DNA of 64,000 nt from Centrapalus pauciflorus (lineage: Eukaryota; Streptophyta; Magnoliopsida; Asterales; Asteraceae): contig JAANYP010000185.1 of assembly GCA_020465985.1 (NCBI GenBank), positions 146,438 to 210,437 on the forward strand, given 5' to 3'. Both the position numbers and the translations under genes were made by a program. The notes beneath the pieces were generated by a model. It saw nothing but the letters and a program-made list of their open reading frames with translations, was not told the origin of the DNA and ran no database searches. Shown in pieces: positions 11,487-23,887 of this stretch. Within the stretch, counting starts at the first letter, position 1, and each line of letters starts with the position of its first letter.

Positions 11487-12595
11487 TGTTAGGCACAAAA
11501 AGGCCTCAGTCAAACATGTTCTGCATCTGAGGGGGAGATTCTTAATCAAACCTGTTGATGCATTTGAAGGTTGAATTTAAGGCCTGTAATATGCCTTATT
11601 GAAACCTGAAAATGATTTGCAATATCAGCCCAAAGCTGTTTACCCTGTTGCATGTGTTGCAACAAAGGCAGTTTGTCCAAGCTGTTCTGTCTGCTAAACA
11701 GGCTGGACATAAACTGTCTACGCTGCTCTACACTGGTGAGCAGCTTGGACAGTTTACAAGTGTTCTGTTCTTTGTGAACAGGTTAAAACAGTTTATGGAA
11801 TATGTTTCCAAGTCTTCATGTATTGTTTTTGGCTAGAAGATTAGTTTACAAAGTCGAAGATAAAGTGGAAAAGAGAACTGCTCAGCCTGCCCCCGCTGTT
11901 CTGTCACATGAAGACAAAAGGATATTTGAAAAAGGATGACAGACCTTTTTCTTATATCAAAATAGGCCTTAACAAAGGAAGTAAGATGCAAAGTTGACAT
12001 TCCTTATTTAGTTAAAGCTAATGCAACAGTAGACAAAAAGAAAAGACAAAAGTTCTGCCCACATGAAGACAAGTCTGCTTTTCAGAATGTGCAGAAAAGT
12101 TTATGTTGTCTTTTCAAACAAGACTTTTCACTTTTCCTTTCGTCCTATGAAGAAGCTTCTCTTAGATCCTCAGAGTGAGTATAAAATGAATCTTTCAAGG
12201 ATTAAAAAGATAAGCGAAAAAGCTAAGTGCTGAAGCCAAGAGTGAACTAGCATTCAAGTGTGTCTTTTCATGCATGCAAGTCTGTTTGAATAAAACAGTG
12301 CTTTGTGTTTAAGCTGTTCTTAATAAAGCTGTCCTTCCGAGTCTTGTAAACACAGTGAATGATTCTTAGTGAGTGTATTCATTGTAACTCGTTTACGTTC
12401 GTCTTAGACTAGTTATCATACTATTGTATCTGTCATCTCACCTTGAACCTTTCCGCAGTCAAGCTTGTTTGTAATTAACATTTGTTGATAATACATACAA
12501 ACATTGAAAAAATAGTGTGTAGTTTTTAAATTGTTGTATTCACCCCCCCTCTACAGCTTAAGGCTATATACTTGGGTTACCTTTCAGGACCTATA
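11487..12595 (+). repeat. B 5' LTR (1109 bp)
   Basis: It starts TGTTAGGCAC and ends CCTATA, where the 3' LTR keeps CCTACA. The TATA box is TATAAAAT at 12180-12187. It lacks a ~20-nt unit (an AACCTGTTCTTTGTGAAC repeat) present in the 3' LTR and in G, and has an extra TTAATAAAGCTG-like step near 12320. U3 is rich in GAACAG/CTGTTC words. Confidence 0.95.
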
Positions 12596-12597
12596 AC

Positions 12598-12609
12598 TGG
12601 TATCAAAGC
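12598..12609 (+). other. B primer-binding site (mutated)
   Basis: TGGTATCAAAGC, 2 nt after the LTR, is the initiator-Met-tRNA site with one G to A change from TGGTATCAGAGC. Confidence 0.9.
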
Positions 12610-12658
12610 CAGGTTAGAGTGTGTGTCATTCTAGATCTCTCATTCTCCCAAAGTTTTC

Positions 12659-15409
12659 ATGGACAACAGTGCTGAAAGTTCCTCATACTATGACAATGGC
12701 TCAATGGGCAAACCTCCAAAATCCAATCATCAGAACTTCTCTGGTTGGAAGTGCAGAATAATGCTCTACTTAGAGAATCTGGATCTGCAACTACCGGAGA
12801 TTGTAATGGAGGGTCCCTATGTGCCAACCTCTGTTACAACCATAACTCCTGCTGTTGAAGGAGGTGCTCCTGAAATCAGAACATTTGAGAAAGCAAAAGC
12901 TCAATGGTCTGATGAAGACAAAAGACTGGTGGCTCTTGATGCAAAAGCCAGAAATAATCTGGTCATCTCTCTGCCTGATGATGTGTTCAAACAGGTTGAG
13001 AAGATGAAGACTGCAAAGGAGATGTGGGATACTTTGTGTACTGTCTATGATGGACCCACAATCACACTGGATAACAGGATTAACAATCTTGTTAGACAGT
13101 ATGAACTCTTCTTTGCAAAACCAAAGGAGACTCTCACAGAAACCTACACCAGGTTTACTGCTCTTGTTAATGATCTCAAAGCTGTTGGGATCACCAAAGA
13201 TAGCCTGACTCTGGTAAACAAATTCTTAGACATCCTGCCTGAAGAATGGAATTATTTTTCTACAATCTTAAGGAATTCAGGTACCATCAGAAGTATGGAT
13301 CTTGTTAACCTGTATGGATCCTTATTGAATGTTGAGCAGTCAAGGCAACAGAAGAGAAATGCCTTGGAAATGTCTAAGAAAGGTGCAGCCTTTGTAGCCA
13401 GTGTGAGACAACCTGTAAGTCAGATGGGTGATGTGTTCACTCAACCTGATCAACAGGCCGATGATAAGGAGGAAGTCTCTGATGAGGAAGACAATGCAGA
13501 TCTTGCTGAACTGGATGATGAGCAAATGATAGCCATGCTTGTCAAAAGGTTCAACAAGAAAAGGTTTGGTAGAAACATGCTGCAAGGAAGCTCAAATGCT
13601 GTTAAAAAGAAGGCATTTGATAAAACCAAAGTTGAGTGCTTCAAACGTGGCAAACCTGGCCACATAGCTGGTGACTGTGTGTCAAAAGCTGTTGGTCAGT
13701 CATCCAAACCACACAAGACAAACATGGATGATGGCTATAGGGTTAAGTACCTTATGGCCATGGCTAAGCTGAGGAAGTTGGAAAACTCAGTGGTTTCCAA
13801 CTGACAAAAGGGACTCATGGCAAAGACTTGTGACTGGGAGGAGTCTGATTCATCATCTGATGAAGAAAACAATCACTGTCTGATGGCCAACACTGATGTC
13901 CCATCAACACGCAACTTCAAACAGGATCTGGCTGAAGCTGAAGCTTTTAGCAGCTTGGAGAACTGGAACCCTACAATGATGTATAAGGTACAAAATTTTA
14001 TGGATTACAGTTCTGAAGAAAAAGTTAAAATGTTTGAATATATGCTTGTTGATTAGAAAGCTGCGATTGAGAAGCATACTGTTTTATTATCTGAAATCTC
14101 TAGGCTTAAAACTGATCTTGAAACAAAATCCTGTAAACTGGACAGTTTCCATAAGTTGGAAACTGAGCTTGATGAAATAAAACACATCAACTCTATTTTA
14201 CTGGAAGAAAAGAGAGAAACAGGTATAAAACATGCTAAGCTCCAAAAGATAGTTGACTCTTGGTGCCAATCTGCACAAAAAGTCAGCCACTGCATAAGTC
14301 AGCAGATTCCTACATAAATCCAAGCCTATCTTGGAGGGGATCTTGACACAGCAGCTTCCATTGTTGAGGTTAATAATATGAAAGAAGACTTGTCCACTCT
14401 TGGTGAGCTTCCAAACACTTTCATTCAAAAAGTGAATGGTAAATTAATCTCAACAAACAGGTTTGTCAGGCCTCAAAACACTGACAGCTCGTGTGAACCT
14501 AGCTCAAAAGTTGCTGATGAAATGAATTCTCCATCAAATCAGCTTGCTAAGTGCTCTACTAATTCACACAAGCAAAAGAAAGGAAAGCGTGCCCAAACTA
14601 CAGCTGTGGACACCAAACTCGTTGACAAAACAGGCTTTGGATCTAAAGCTGATGGTAAAAGCCACACTAATCCTTTTAATGCTGAACATTTTGAAAATAT
14701 GTTTTGAAAAGGTAAGCAGTCTGCATTTAACAAGGGTAAGTCTCATGTTGAAGGCAAACCTGTTGTGATTTCAAATAAGTTTTCTAATCATAGTGTTAAA
14801 CTGGTTCTAAATGAGAATAAGTTTTTCAAAACCAGAAATAATGATTATGTTGATAGGCAACATCAATCTCATCTCAGGAATAACAAAGGCAAAGCCATTG
14901 CTCAGCCTGAGAGATTTGGGAATAAGTTTCCTAAACCTGTGGAAGTTCAAAAGCCAATTAAGCTTCCTATCTTTGACATCTGTCCTCCTAAAAAGAGGAA
15001 AGAAGAGACAGGCAAAGCTGTTGCTATTGAACCTTCCACTCAAGCTGTTGATTCATCAAATAGTAATAAGTTTGCTAAACCTGCTGATAAAATCAACAGA
15101 AATAACTCAGAATGTGTCTCTAAAAGGTCTTCTTCCAAAAATGCTGAGAGGAGAAAATGCTATAAATGTGGAATGAAGACACATCTGGCCAAAGACTGTC
15201 CTGAAATTGAGGACATGAGACCAGCTGACTCTGATGGCTCCTTCACAGCTCACATAAACAGTGTTGGAAACATCTCAGTCAATGAGAGTGATATCCAAAC
15301 TGATACCATTCAAATAGGAAATATTAGTGTTGATATCACAAGTCCATCAACAAATGTTGATGAAGTAGGAGAACTCATCTCTGTGATGAGTTCCCCTAAA
15401 AATGACTAA
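12659..15409 (+). pseudogene. B gag (broken, 917-codon frame with four stops)
   Basis: One frame from ATG 12659 to TAA 15407-15409, homologous to gag of G and Z. It has the UBN2-type gag domain (residues ~85-230), a first zinc knuckle near residue 325 with its second Cys changed to Arg (CFKRGKPGHIAGDC), an acidic segment, a Lys/Glu-rich coiled coil (residues ~455-560) and a second, intact knuckle CYKCGMKTHLAKDC near residue 835. In-frame stops lie at 13802-13804 (TGA), 14054-14056 (TAG), about 14315 (TAA) and 14705-14707 (TGA). The last 8 nt overlap the start of pol. Confidence 0.93.
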
Positions 15410-18400
15410 TATTCCTCTTGTCACTCTGCAGGAAAAACAACCATCCCAGGTTTGGTACTTGGACAGTCGCTGCTTAGGGCACATGACAGGTTGTAAGGAC
15501 CTGCTGAGTGATCTCAGGCCTGAAAAAGGGCCAAAAGTCACATTTGGTGACAATGTACAGGGATCCACTGAGGGATATGGAACTCTTAAAGCTGGTGCTG
15601 CAGTGTTCAAAAGAGTAGCCTATGTGGTTGGGCTGAAACATAACCTTGTTAGCATAAGTCAACTGTGTGATGCTGGCTACAAGGTTAACATTGATGAGCA
15701 CCTGGGTTACATATTGGATCCCCAAGGCAAAGTTGTGATGTGTGCTCAACGAAAGAAAGGTGTATATGTTGTGGACATGCAATCTGCTGATCCTACAACT
15801 TAAACCTGTTTTCTCACAAGAACAAATGCAGACCTAAACTGGTTATGGCACAAAAGGCTGTCACACCTGAACTTCAAGAACATCAACAAACTCTATAAGA
15901 AAGAGTTAGTGACACGTTTGCCTTCTATGACCTTTGTTAAGGATAGACTCTGCACAGCTTGTGAGAAAGGCAAGCAGAGGAAATCATCTTTTAAATCCAA
16001 ACATAATTTTTCTATTGATACTCCTCTCTTCTTAATCCATATGGACTTGTTTGGACCTGTCAATGTCCCAAGTCTAGGTGGAAGAAGATACACTCTAGTA
16101 ATGGTTGATGAGTTCTCCAGTTATACATGGGTTATCTTCCTAAAGAGCAAAGGAGAGGCTGCTAGAGAAATTATTGGATTTGTGAAAAAGATGCAAATGT
16201 TGAACTCTGCCCAAGTGAAGCAGCTTAGAAGTGATCATGGTACTGAATTCAGAAACAGTACTCTTGAAGACTTCTGTGAAGAGAAAGGAATCACTCAAAA
16301 CTTTTCAGCTGTAAGAACTCCACAACAAAATGGAGTTGCTGAAAGGAGAAACCGAACTCTCATTGAAGCTGCTAGAACCATGTTGTGTGCATCTGGTTTT
16401 CCTTCATCATTTTAGGCTGAAGCTGTTACCACTGCCTGCTTCACCCAAAACAGATCCTTAGTGGTGAAAAGGTTCAACAAGACTCCCTATGAGCTGCTCA
16501 AAGGGAGGAAGCCAAATGTCAGTTACTTCCATGTGTTTGGGTGTCCTTGCTTCATTCTGAATCAAAGGGACCAACTTGCAAAGTTTGAACCAAAAGCTGA
16601 TGAAGGTGTGTTTGTTGGCTACTCTGCTATCTCCAAAGCCTACAGAGTGTACAACAACAAAAGAAAGGTGATAGATGAATCTATCAATGTCACCTTTGAA
16701 GAGTCTAAGAATGCTTCCACCAAAGCTGTTCCTGAATCAGTTTCAGGAGCATTAAACTTTGATGATCTTATGCATTCAAAAAGTGAAGAGGACTCAAAAG
16801 CTTCCACTTCATCCAGTGTGGAACCTGTTAACCATGATGGGCATGATGATGGTTATGTCAATACACCCTGTGTGAATAAGTGTACTGAATTAATTACAAC
16901 TGCATGTCCTGAACCTATTAATGCTGATTTTCCTGGTTCCTCTGCTGATGTGTTCAACAGTAGTCAGTCATGTTCAACAAGTGAACAGGCTCAAGACAAC
17001 AGTGTGTCTGAAAAACTTGAGAGCTGTTCAACAGGACCTGCTGAAGATGCTGATAACTCAGGAGAATCCTCATTGAAGAATGATCCTAAGTGGATCAGAT
17101 GTCACCCCAATGATCAAATAATTGGTGACATCAACAAAGGGGTACAAACAAGGTGGGACAACTTAGGGAACTTCTGTATGTTCTCTAGTTTTGTTTCACT
17201 AATGGAGCCAAGGAAGGTGGATGAAGCACTAAAAGATGCTAATTGGATCACTGACATGCAAGAAGAACTCAATCAGTTTGAGAGAAACAAAGCATGGAAG
17301 TTGGTCCCTGCTCCTAAAGGTAAAACTATATTTGGCACTAAACGGGTTTTCAGGAATAAGATGGATGAGCAAGGTCATGTCATTAGAAATAAGGCAAGAC
17401 TGGTTGCTCAGGGTTCTAGACATGAGGAAGGAATTGACTATGATGAGACATTTGCTCCTGTGGCCATGCTAGAAGCAATTCGTTTGTATCTAGCCTACGC
17501 TGCTCATAAGAGAATTAAGGTATTTCAAATGGATGTGAAGAGTGCATTTTTGAATGGGAAGCTGCAAGAAGAAGTTTTATGTCAAGCAGCCTCCAGGTTT
17601 TTTTTATGAACAACATCCAGGTTTTGTCTATAAGTTGGACAAAGCTCTCTATGGTCTCAAACAAGCCCCTAGAGCCTGGTATGACACTCTTACTGAATTT
17701 CTTATTAGCAATGGGTATTCCAGAGGTAAAGTGGATACCACACTGTTCATAAAGAAGGTGAAGTCTGATATTATGCTTGTTCAAATTTATGTGGATGACA
17801 TAATATTTGGTTCTACCAATGAGCAGTTATGCAATAATTTTTCATTACTCATGAAATCCAAATATGAAATGAGTATGATGGGAGAACTTACTTTCTTTTT
17901 AGGATTACAAGTTAAACAAACCTCAACTGGAATTTTTATAAATCAAAGAAAGTATTCTTTAGATCTCTTGAAAAAGTTTAAATTTGATCAAAGTTCTCCT
18001 ATTAAAACCCCAATGGAAACCAATGTAAAATTGGATGCTGATGCCAGTGGCAAAGCTGTTTCAGTAACAGCTTACAGAGGTATGATTGGGAGCTTGCTAT
18101 ATTTAACTTCTAGTAGACCTGATATTATGTTTGCCACCTGTTTGTGTGCTAGATTCCAAGCTGATCCAAAGGAATCTCATCTAGCTGTTGTTAACAGAAT
18201 CTTCAGATACCTAAAGGGTACACCAGGTTTGGGTCTTTGGTATCCCAAAGACTCAAGTCTTGAACTAACAGGTTATTCAGATTCTGATTTTGCAGGGTGC
18301 AGGCTAGATAGGAAAAGTACAACAGGTGGATGTCAACTCCTTGGTGGTAAGTTGATAAGTTGGTGTAGTAAGAAGCAGAACTCAGTGTCTACTTCCACTG

Positions 18401-18735
18401 CTGAAGCTGAGTACATTGCTGCTGGAAGCTGCTGTGGGCAGATTTTATGGATGCAGCATCAGCTTGAAGACTATGGGCTTGTTTATAGGAAAATTCCTAT
18501 TCTGTGTGATAACACAAGTGCCATAGCCATTTCCAACAATCCAGTATTTCATTCAAGAACAAAGCATATTAAGGTCAGACATCACTTCATCAGGGATCAC
18601 ATTCAGAATGGTAATGTGGAGGTAAGTTTTATTTCCACTAATGAACAGCTTGCAGACATTTTCACCAAACCTCTTCATGAAACCAGGTTTAATTACCTTG
18701 TCAGCAAGTTGGGCATGTTAAACAAAAGTGACTAA
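15402..18735 (+). pseudogene. B pol: protease, integrase, reverse transcriptase, RNase H (broken)
   Basis: The frame starts at ATG 15402, +1 to gag. The protease motif at ~15460 reads D-S-R instead of D-S-G. Integrase: HHCC from ~15850 (WHKRLSHLN, CTACEKGK), catalytic D in IHMDLFGPV, D in RSDHGTEF, E in QQNGVAERRN. RT from ~17240 with DVKSAFLNG, LKQAPRAWYD and YVDDIIFGST (~17790). RNase H has DSDFAGCRLDRKST and AEAEYIAAGSCC; the C-terminus includes TKHIKVRHHFIRD and ends NKSD at 18735. Breaks: GAA to TAA at ~15801, TGG to TAG at 16413-16415, and a 1-nt slip near 17580. The last 380 codons are open. Confidence 0.95.
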
Positions 18736-19297
18736 GTGTCCTCAAAGGTATAAAACTTTGTATGTCACACACTGCTCAAGTTTCTCAGAACAGGCTAGAC
18801 AGAACAGGTTATGCATATTCTGTACTTAGCTATTATTCTGAAATTCTTGAACAGCTTGAACATACAACAGGCTGAACAAAAACAGTTTACTCGTCCAGCC
18901 TACTCTGATGGTTCATTCTCTACCCTGCTCACTCCTTCACATTGATTTACAAGACATAGTCTTGTAACCTGATCAGCTATTGAACACAACCTGTTCTTAC
19001 ATAGCTGAACAGGTTGAGGGAACAGCTTGAAGAGTGAACAGCGTGTGATGACACTGCTCATCACAGATTTGACCAACAGCTTAGACCAACAATTTTAACT
19101 ACCTTTCTTCACAATTAAGTTACTTAATTTTTGTTTTTATTTAACTTAATTACTGCGGATAATGTGGATTACGTGCATTAGTGACTAAAAAGGGCTCAGG
19201 TGGTCTGACATGGACAATCGTTCCGTTTTCCGTTAACAACTTTTTCAAATCAACCGCCCAAATGTTTCTCTCTCATACCCACTCACATTCAAATCCT
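18736..19297 (+). other. B RT-accessory spacer
   Basis: Non-coding, 0.56 kb. GAACAG/CTGTTC words recur (for example 18785-18860 and 18985-19040), the same words that dominate the B LTR. I see no ORF or RNA gene. Confidence 0.6.
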
Positions 19298-19305
19298 ATA
19301 AATAC
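19298..19305 (+). promoter_or_regulatory. Candidate TATA box of B accessory gene
   Basis: TATAAATA within CCTATAAATACCCCC lies 111 nt before the accessory ATG at 19409. The region between is C/T-rich (CTTCGTCTTCCTCAC) like a plant 5' UTR, with AACCCTAAA at 19357. This is a better core promoter than expected by chance, but it is inference without transcripts. Confidence 0.45.
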
Positions 19306-19408
19306 CCCCTACTTTTTCATCTTCGTCTTCCTCACTATTTCCAGAAATCCTCAAGAACCCTAAATCGACTAAGTGTCTTCTGCTTCTCAAAACCCAAATC
19401 CTTCACAA

Positions 19409-22400
19409 ATGGCTTAAAGAAACAACCCCTTTCTACCTGTATTCATTGGTGATGATGTCGTTAAACACTCATCAGTAACCACGCTGCTGACCATAAAGCC
19501 CACTAACTATATTGCCAACCTCACAATCCCCAAAAACTATGTGGGAAAAGGCTATGATCAAATGGTGGAGTTTTTGAAGGCTCATCGGTTGAACTATGCA
19601 ATGACTGCCACTCCTGGAGTCCTGTACCAGGAGATGGTGTACGAGTTTTGGTACACTTGTGCCTACAACCCTAACACCAAAGTTATAAAGGGGACTATTC
19701 TCAATGGGACTCAGACCATTGAGATCACAGCTGCTCTTATCAGGGAGGTTCTTCATCTGCCAACTGCTGACCCATATGACATGCCTCAACCTGAAGATGA
19801 TCAAATGGGCAATCTGCTACGCTTCTGTGGTGTAGCAGAACCCAAAATAGGAGCTACGCTGTTAAAGAAGGATCTGTCTCCTACCTACAGTTTTCTATTT
19901 GCCTCTGTGGTAATGTGCTTCAGCAGCAAAGTTGGCTCCTTTGACCAACTAAGCCGTGATGAGGTTCCTGTAGTTCTGCAGCTTGTGGATGGAACTACAA
20001 TCTATATGGCTAAGTGGATCTTCTTGAATTTGAGAAATTTGGTGCAGCAGGAGACAAGACCAGCTGCTGTCAATATCCCAGATTTCTGAGTCTCATCTTC
20101 AAGCACATTTGTGGTGAGCACTTATACAACTCTCAGCCTTTACTTCATACTGCTGCATTCCCTGTAATAGGGAATAGAGTTTTCTATACCCCTATTCTCC
20201 CAAATGAGCCTCCTCTGTCAACACCAATGAGGAGGTTGTTAGGATTGATGGAAGGACCCTCTGATGTGAGGGTGGATCCCGAAGCTGCTCCCAGAAGAAA
20301 ATCCAAAGCCAGGGCCAAGCTTGTTAAACGGTCCTTGGAAATCACTGAAGTTGGGCCTGTCCAAAAGAAGGCCAAATAGCTCAGTCTGAGTCTGCTCCTC
20401 TAGCCTCTGTGGCTGAGGAGGAGCAGGCTCCTCACCCTGCGTCATTTGTTGACCCTGAAGCCTTTGTGGCTGGTGCCTTTGTGGCACCTGAGACTATGGA
20501 ACCTGTCAACCCACCTGTTTCTGACCCAGTCTCCAAATCTGTCCTGTCTGAACCTCTCATCTCCTCTCCAAAATCACCCACTTCATCTCACATTCTATAC
20601 CAACGCAAAAAGAAACCAACAGCCCAAACTAGCCCTTCTGTTCCCTCTCAACAGGGTTCAGTTGTAAGAGAAGGTTCAGCACAATTGGAGCCTACTTCAC
20701 TCCAACCTGAGTCCACCCAGAGTCAGCCTAGACCCTCTGGTTCCTCCCAACAGGAACCAGTTGTACAAACAGAGATAGCCACTTCAACTATTCCAGCCTC
20801 CCAACAGGCTGAGAATATTGAAAGACAGGAGTCCTCTCCACTCCACACTGCGTCCACACTGTCCCCACCTCAACCTTCTTTACACCCTGAGTCTGCACGA
20901 GGTGTCCACACTGCTGATATATACCAATTAGCAGCTCAGCCTCAAATTTCTACTCCCTATGATCCAGCTGTTTAACACCAAACAGCTGCTGAGGGACCAA
21001 CATCCCAAGCTGATGAACCTCAGGGAACATACCATCCCTTAGGTGAGGCTGCTCCTTTGTTGCAAACTCCATCAGCAGGTTTCACCACTGCTGATGTTGA
21101 AATGCATATCTCATCTCCCCACGATGAGGTGCTTTTACGCCAAGGCACTGCAGAGGGAACACCCACTGGCTTTCATGAAGGTGTTGCAACACAAGCTGCA
21201 TCTGAAAGGCCCCCAACCTCAACCCCTTCTCCTGATGATGCAGCTACTGCCACTGCTGAGGGACCATTTGACCCCTCCAAGCTGGGCCACATTACTTTTG
21301 CCCAGGCTATGGAGCTTCTTTCAACTGTTCCTCTCCCCTCTCCATCACATCCTCATACACCAGCATCATCCTCATCCTCTCCCTCAACACAATCTAAACA
21401 GTCCACCCATACATCTCCATCTCCTAAAGACCTTCCTTTGAAGGATCAGCTTACACTGCTGTCCAACAAAGTTAGTTCTTTAGAATCCTCTGTGTCCTCT
21501 CTACCTTCTCTCATTTCAGAATCTGTGTCTGCACAGCTTAAAGGCTTCTTTGATCTGTTCAAAGATTCCTTCCCAGCCACTACACAACCTGACCACTCTC
21601 CACAGCTGCTTGCGCTCACTGCACAGCTGCAAAGTCTCTCTACTTCCCTTTTCTTTATTTTTTCACTACAACAGGACTCAGTGTCCTCAATGGCAGCTAT
21701 ATCTCAACAGCTGTCATCTCTCCTCACTTCTTGCAATTCTACCCTTCCTGCCACATTGGCCAACTTGAACACTGTCATTGGCTCCATATCCAATTCTGTG
21801 TCATCAGACCTTGCTGATGTGCAAGATTCCTTTGAACTACATCTTGCACAGCTTCAAAGCCTGCTATTCATAGCTTCTGATAGGGAAAACATTGTCAAAC
21901 TGACCTCTCTTGCTGACACCCAGGCCTCTTCTCTTCAATCCTGTCTTTCCCAGCTTGCAGAGGTGAAGGACAACTTGGCATTCTTAGTGACTAGCCTTGT
22001 TGGCCCCAGGCCTGCTGCCAAAACTGCTGGCAAGCCTGATGACTTCGTGTCTTCAGGCAGACCAGGTGTTGAAGGTGCTGGTCCATCTCCTTCAAAGGGG
22101 GAGAAGTCATCTGCCTCGAAGACTAAGTCTAAGGGGGGAGAAAACTTCTTCTCGTAAGGAGAAATCAGTTCCTGCAATACTCACTGGTCAACCAGCAGGA
22201 GCATCTGAAACAGGTACAATGGAAGGTGCCTCCCACGCTGCTCAGCCTACTCAGGCTGAATCTCCAATCCCTGCTCAGTCTAAGGGGGAGGAATTCATTC
22301 CTGAGGATAGGCCAAGCAGTAAAAGGAGACATCTGATTTTACAAGAAGAAGAAGAAGAAAAAGAGGAGGAAAGTCCTGAAGCTGCTGCCAATACAGCAGC

Positions 22401-23537
22401 TAAAGGTAATGAAAAAGCAGCAGTTGATCCCCAACAGCAGAATGCAGCAGAAATTAAATTTCACAAAGCCAGGGCTAAAGAAATGGGTCTTCCCATGCAT
22501 AAATATTTTGAGTTCAGAGAAAAACAGCTTCAAGCCCTGGAAGCTCTAAGGAAAGAAGAAGAATCTGCCAAAGCTGCTAAGTCTTTTGCACTTAATGAGG
22601 CAAGGAAAGTTAAAATGTCCTCTCTGGAAATGCAAAAGAAATTAATGGAAGCTGCTAAGGGATCAGCAGGAGAGAAGGAAGGAGAAAAAGAAAAGGGTGC
22701 TCAGGTCTCTGTGACCAAAACACAAGTACCCTCTGTAAGAGCTCAGTTCCACTTTGACAACTTGGCTAGAAGAAAATTTCAGGATGTTGCTGATAGAAGG
22801 CTAGCCAAGGAAGCAATTGTCAAAGTTGTTCCCATATCAAGAAAGACAGTCAGTGGAAGTTGAAAATAACCAGAATGGGTGCAACAGGCCCTGAACTAGA
22901 AACGTATGACTACACTGATGTTGCACAGATGGGGTACAGGGAGTGGATTGAGTTGGCAGTTGCTCTGAGTGAATCTAAGTCAGAAACGGCAAAAACAATC
23001 AGAGCATATGTCAAAAAGTTGATGGAGAGAGTGAAAAATCTTGGCCTGATCTCTAAAGAAGTTAGTGAAGGTGTCTATGTGACATAACCAAAAATAAAGG
23101 CCAGGAGGACAAGGAAAGACACTGAGCTGGAAGAACTCCTTATGATGATTAAATAAGGAGACTATGCTGTGGAGATCAAAGGAGTTAACCACAGCCTGCC
23201 CAAAGGAGTGGAGTTTGAAGAAGGCAAGTTAATTGAAGAACCTGAGTTGGGGGCATTTTTTGTAGATCCCTTAACCCAGAAAAAGTGTTTTCAGAGAGCT
23301 TCAGACCTACACAAAGTTGGTCTTAAGCAGCTTGCAGCCTTCAGAATTGCCAACTCCTTCAGACAGTCCAGCAAATGGAGAGCAGCCATCTGGGATGAGC
23401 TGAGAGGTTTTTATGACAGAGGTGAGCTTCAAGATCCAAACTTCATGTTTCTCAGAGTTGAAATTCAAGATCTGGAAGAAACAAGGGAGGGACGTGAAAG
23501 AATGTTTGAAGAAGGACTGCCACCTCCAGTACAGTGA
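19409..23537 (+). pseudogene. B accessory ('envelope-like' by position) ORF, broken
   Basis: It starts at ATG 19409, followed at once by TAA (19415-19417). The N-terminal domain (19420-20350) has VYEFWYTC, KGTILNGTQTIEITAALIREVLHLP and a PVxGNRVFYTPILP segment, resembling the accessory proteins of A, D, E and F. A Pro/Ser/Thr/Gln-rich middle (20380-22150) follows, then a Lys/Glu/Ala coiled coil (22380-22700) and a C-terminal part to 23537 with AFFVDPLTQKKCFQRASDL. Frames change near 20085, 20380 and 22140, and stops lie at 20973 and 23085. I see no signal peptide or membrane helix, so 'envelope' is only positional. Confidence 0.75.
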
Positions 23538-23874
23538 TGTCCATCTACCAATCAGGGTAGGTGAAGAATGGAAGTTGTCCATCTGTTGGACAGGCTTGCC
23601 ATTATCTGCTCCCAACACCAACAGTCCAAAACCTTTTGTACATTAGTTGTACTTTATTACATGTGTTGTAACTTTGCTTATTTACATTAGTTGTAATATA
23701 CATTAGTACATTAGTTGTACTCTTGTAAAAACATGTGTTGTTTTATGCAATCAAGAATCAGTATATATATAAACTGATCTTTTACTTTACTTTGATGTTG
23801 TAATTTTATTTCAGCCAATGTACTGTAAAAATATATAGTGATTTTGACAAGATCAGCTTAGACTGGTTATTGCA
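23538..23874 (+). other. B 3' untranslated region before the LTR
   Basis: AT-rich, non-coding, with four or more copies of ACATTAGTTGTA-like words at 23639-23720 (a short imperfect repeat). Nothing else recognisable. Confidence 0.55.
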
Positions 23875-23887
23875 AATAGGGGGAGAT
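23875..23887 (+). other. B polypurine tract
   Basis: AATAGGGGGAGAT lies immediately before the TG of the 3' LTR, the plus-strand primer site. Sireviruses are known for a conserved tract of this form. Confidence 0.88.

Noticed and set aside
18985..19080. GAACAG-rich region as a separate repeat element
   Set aside because: The same words fill the B LTR and leader; no boundaries or target duplication.
19409..23537. True viral envelope gene
   Set aside because: No signal peptide, transmembrane helix, cysteine pattern or fusion peptide seen; only its position fits.
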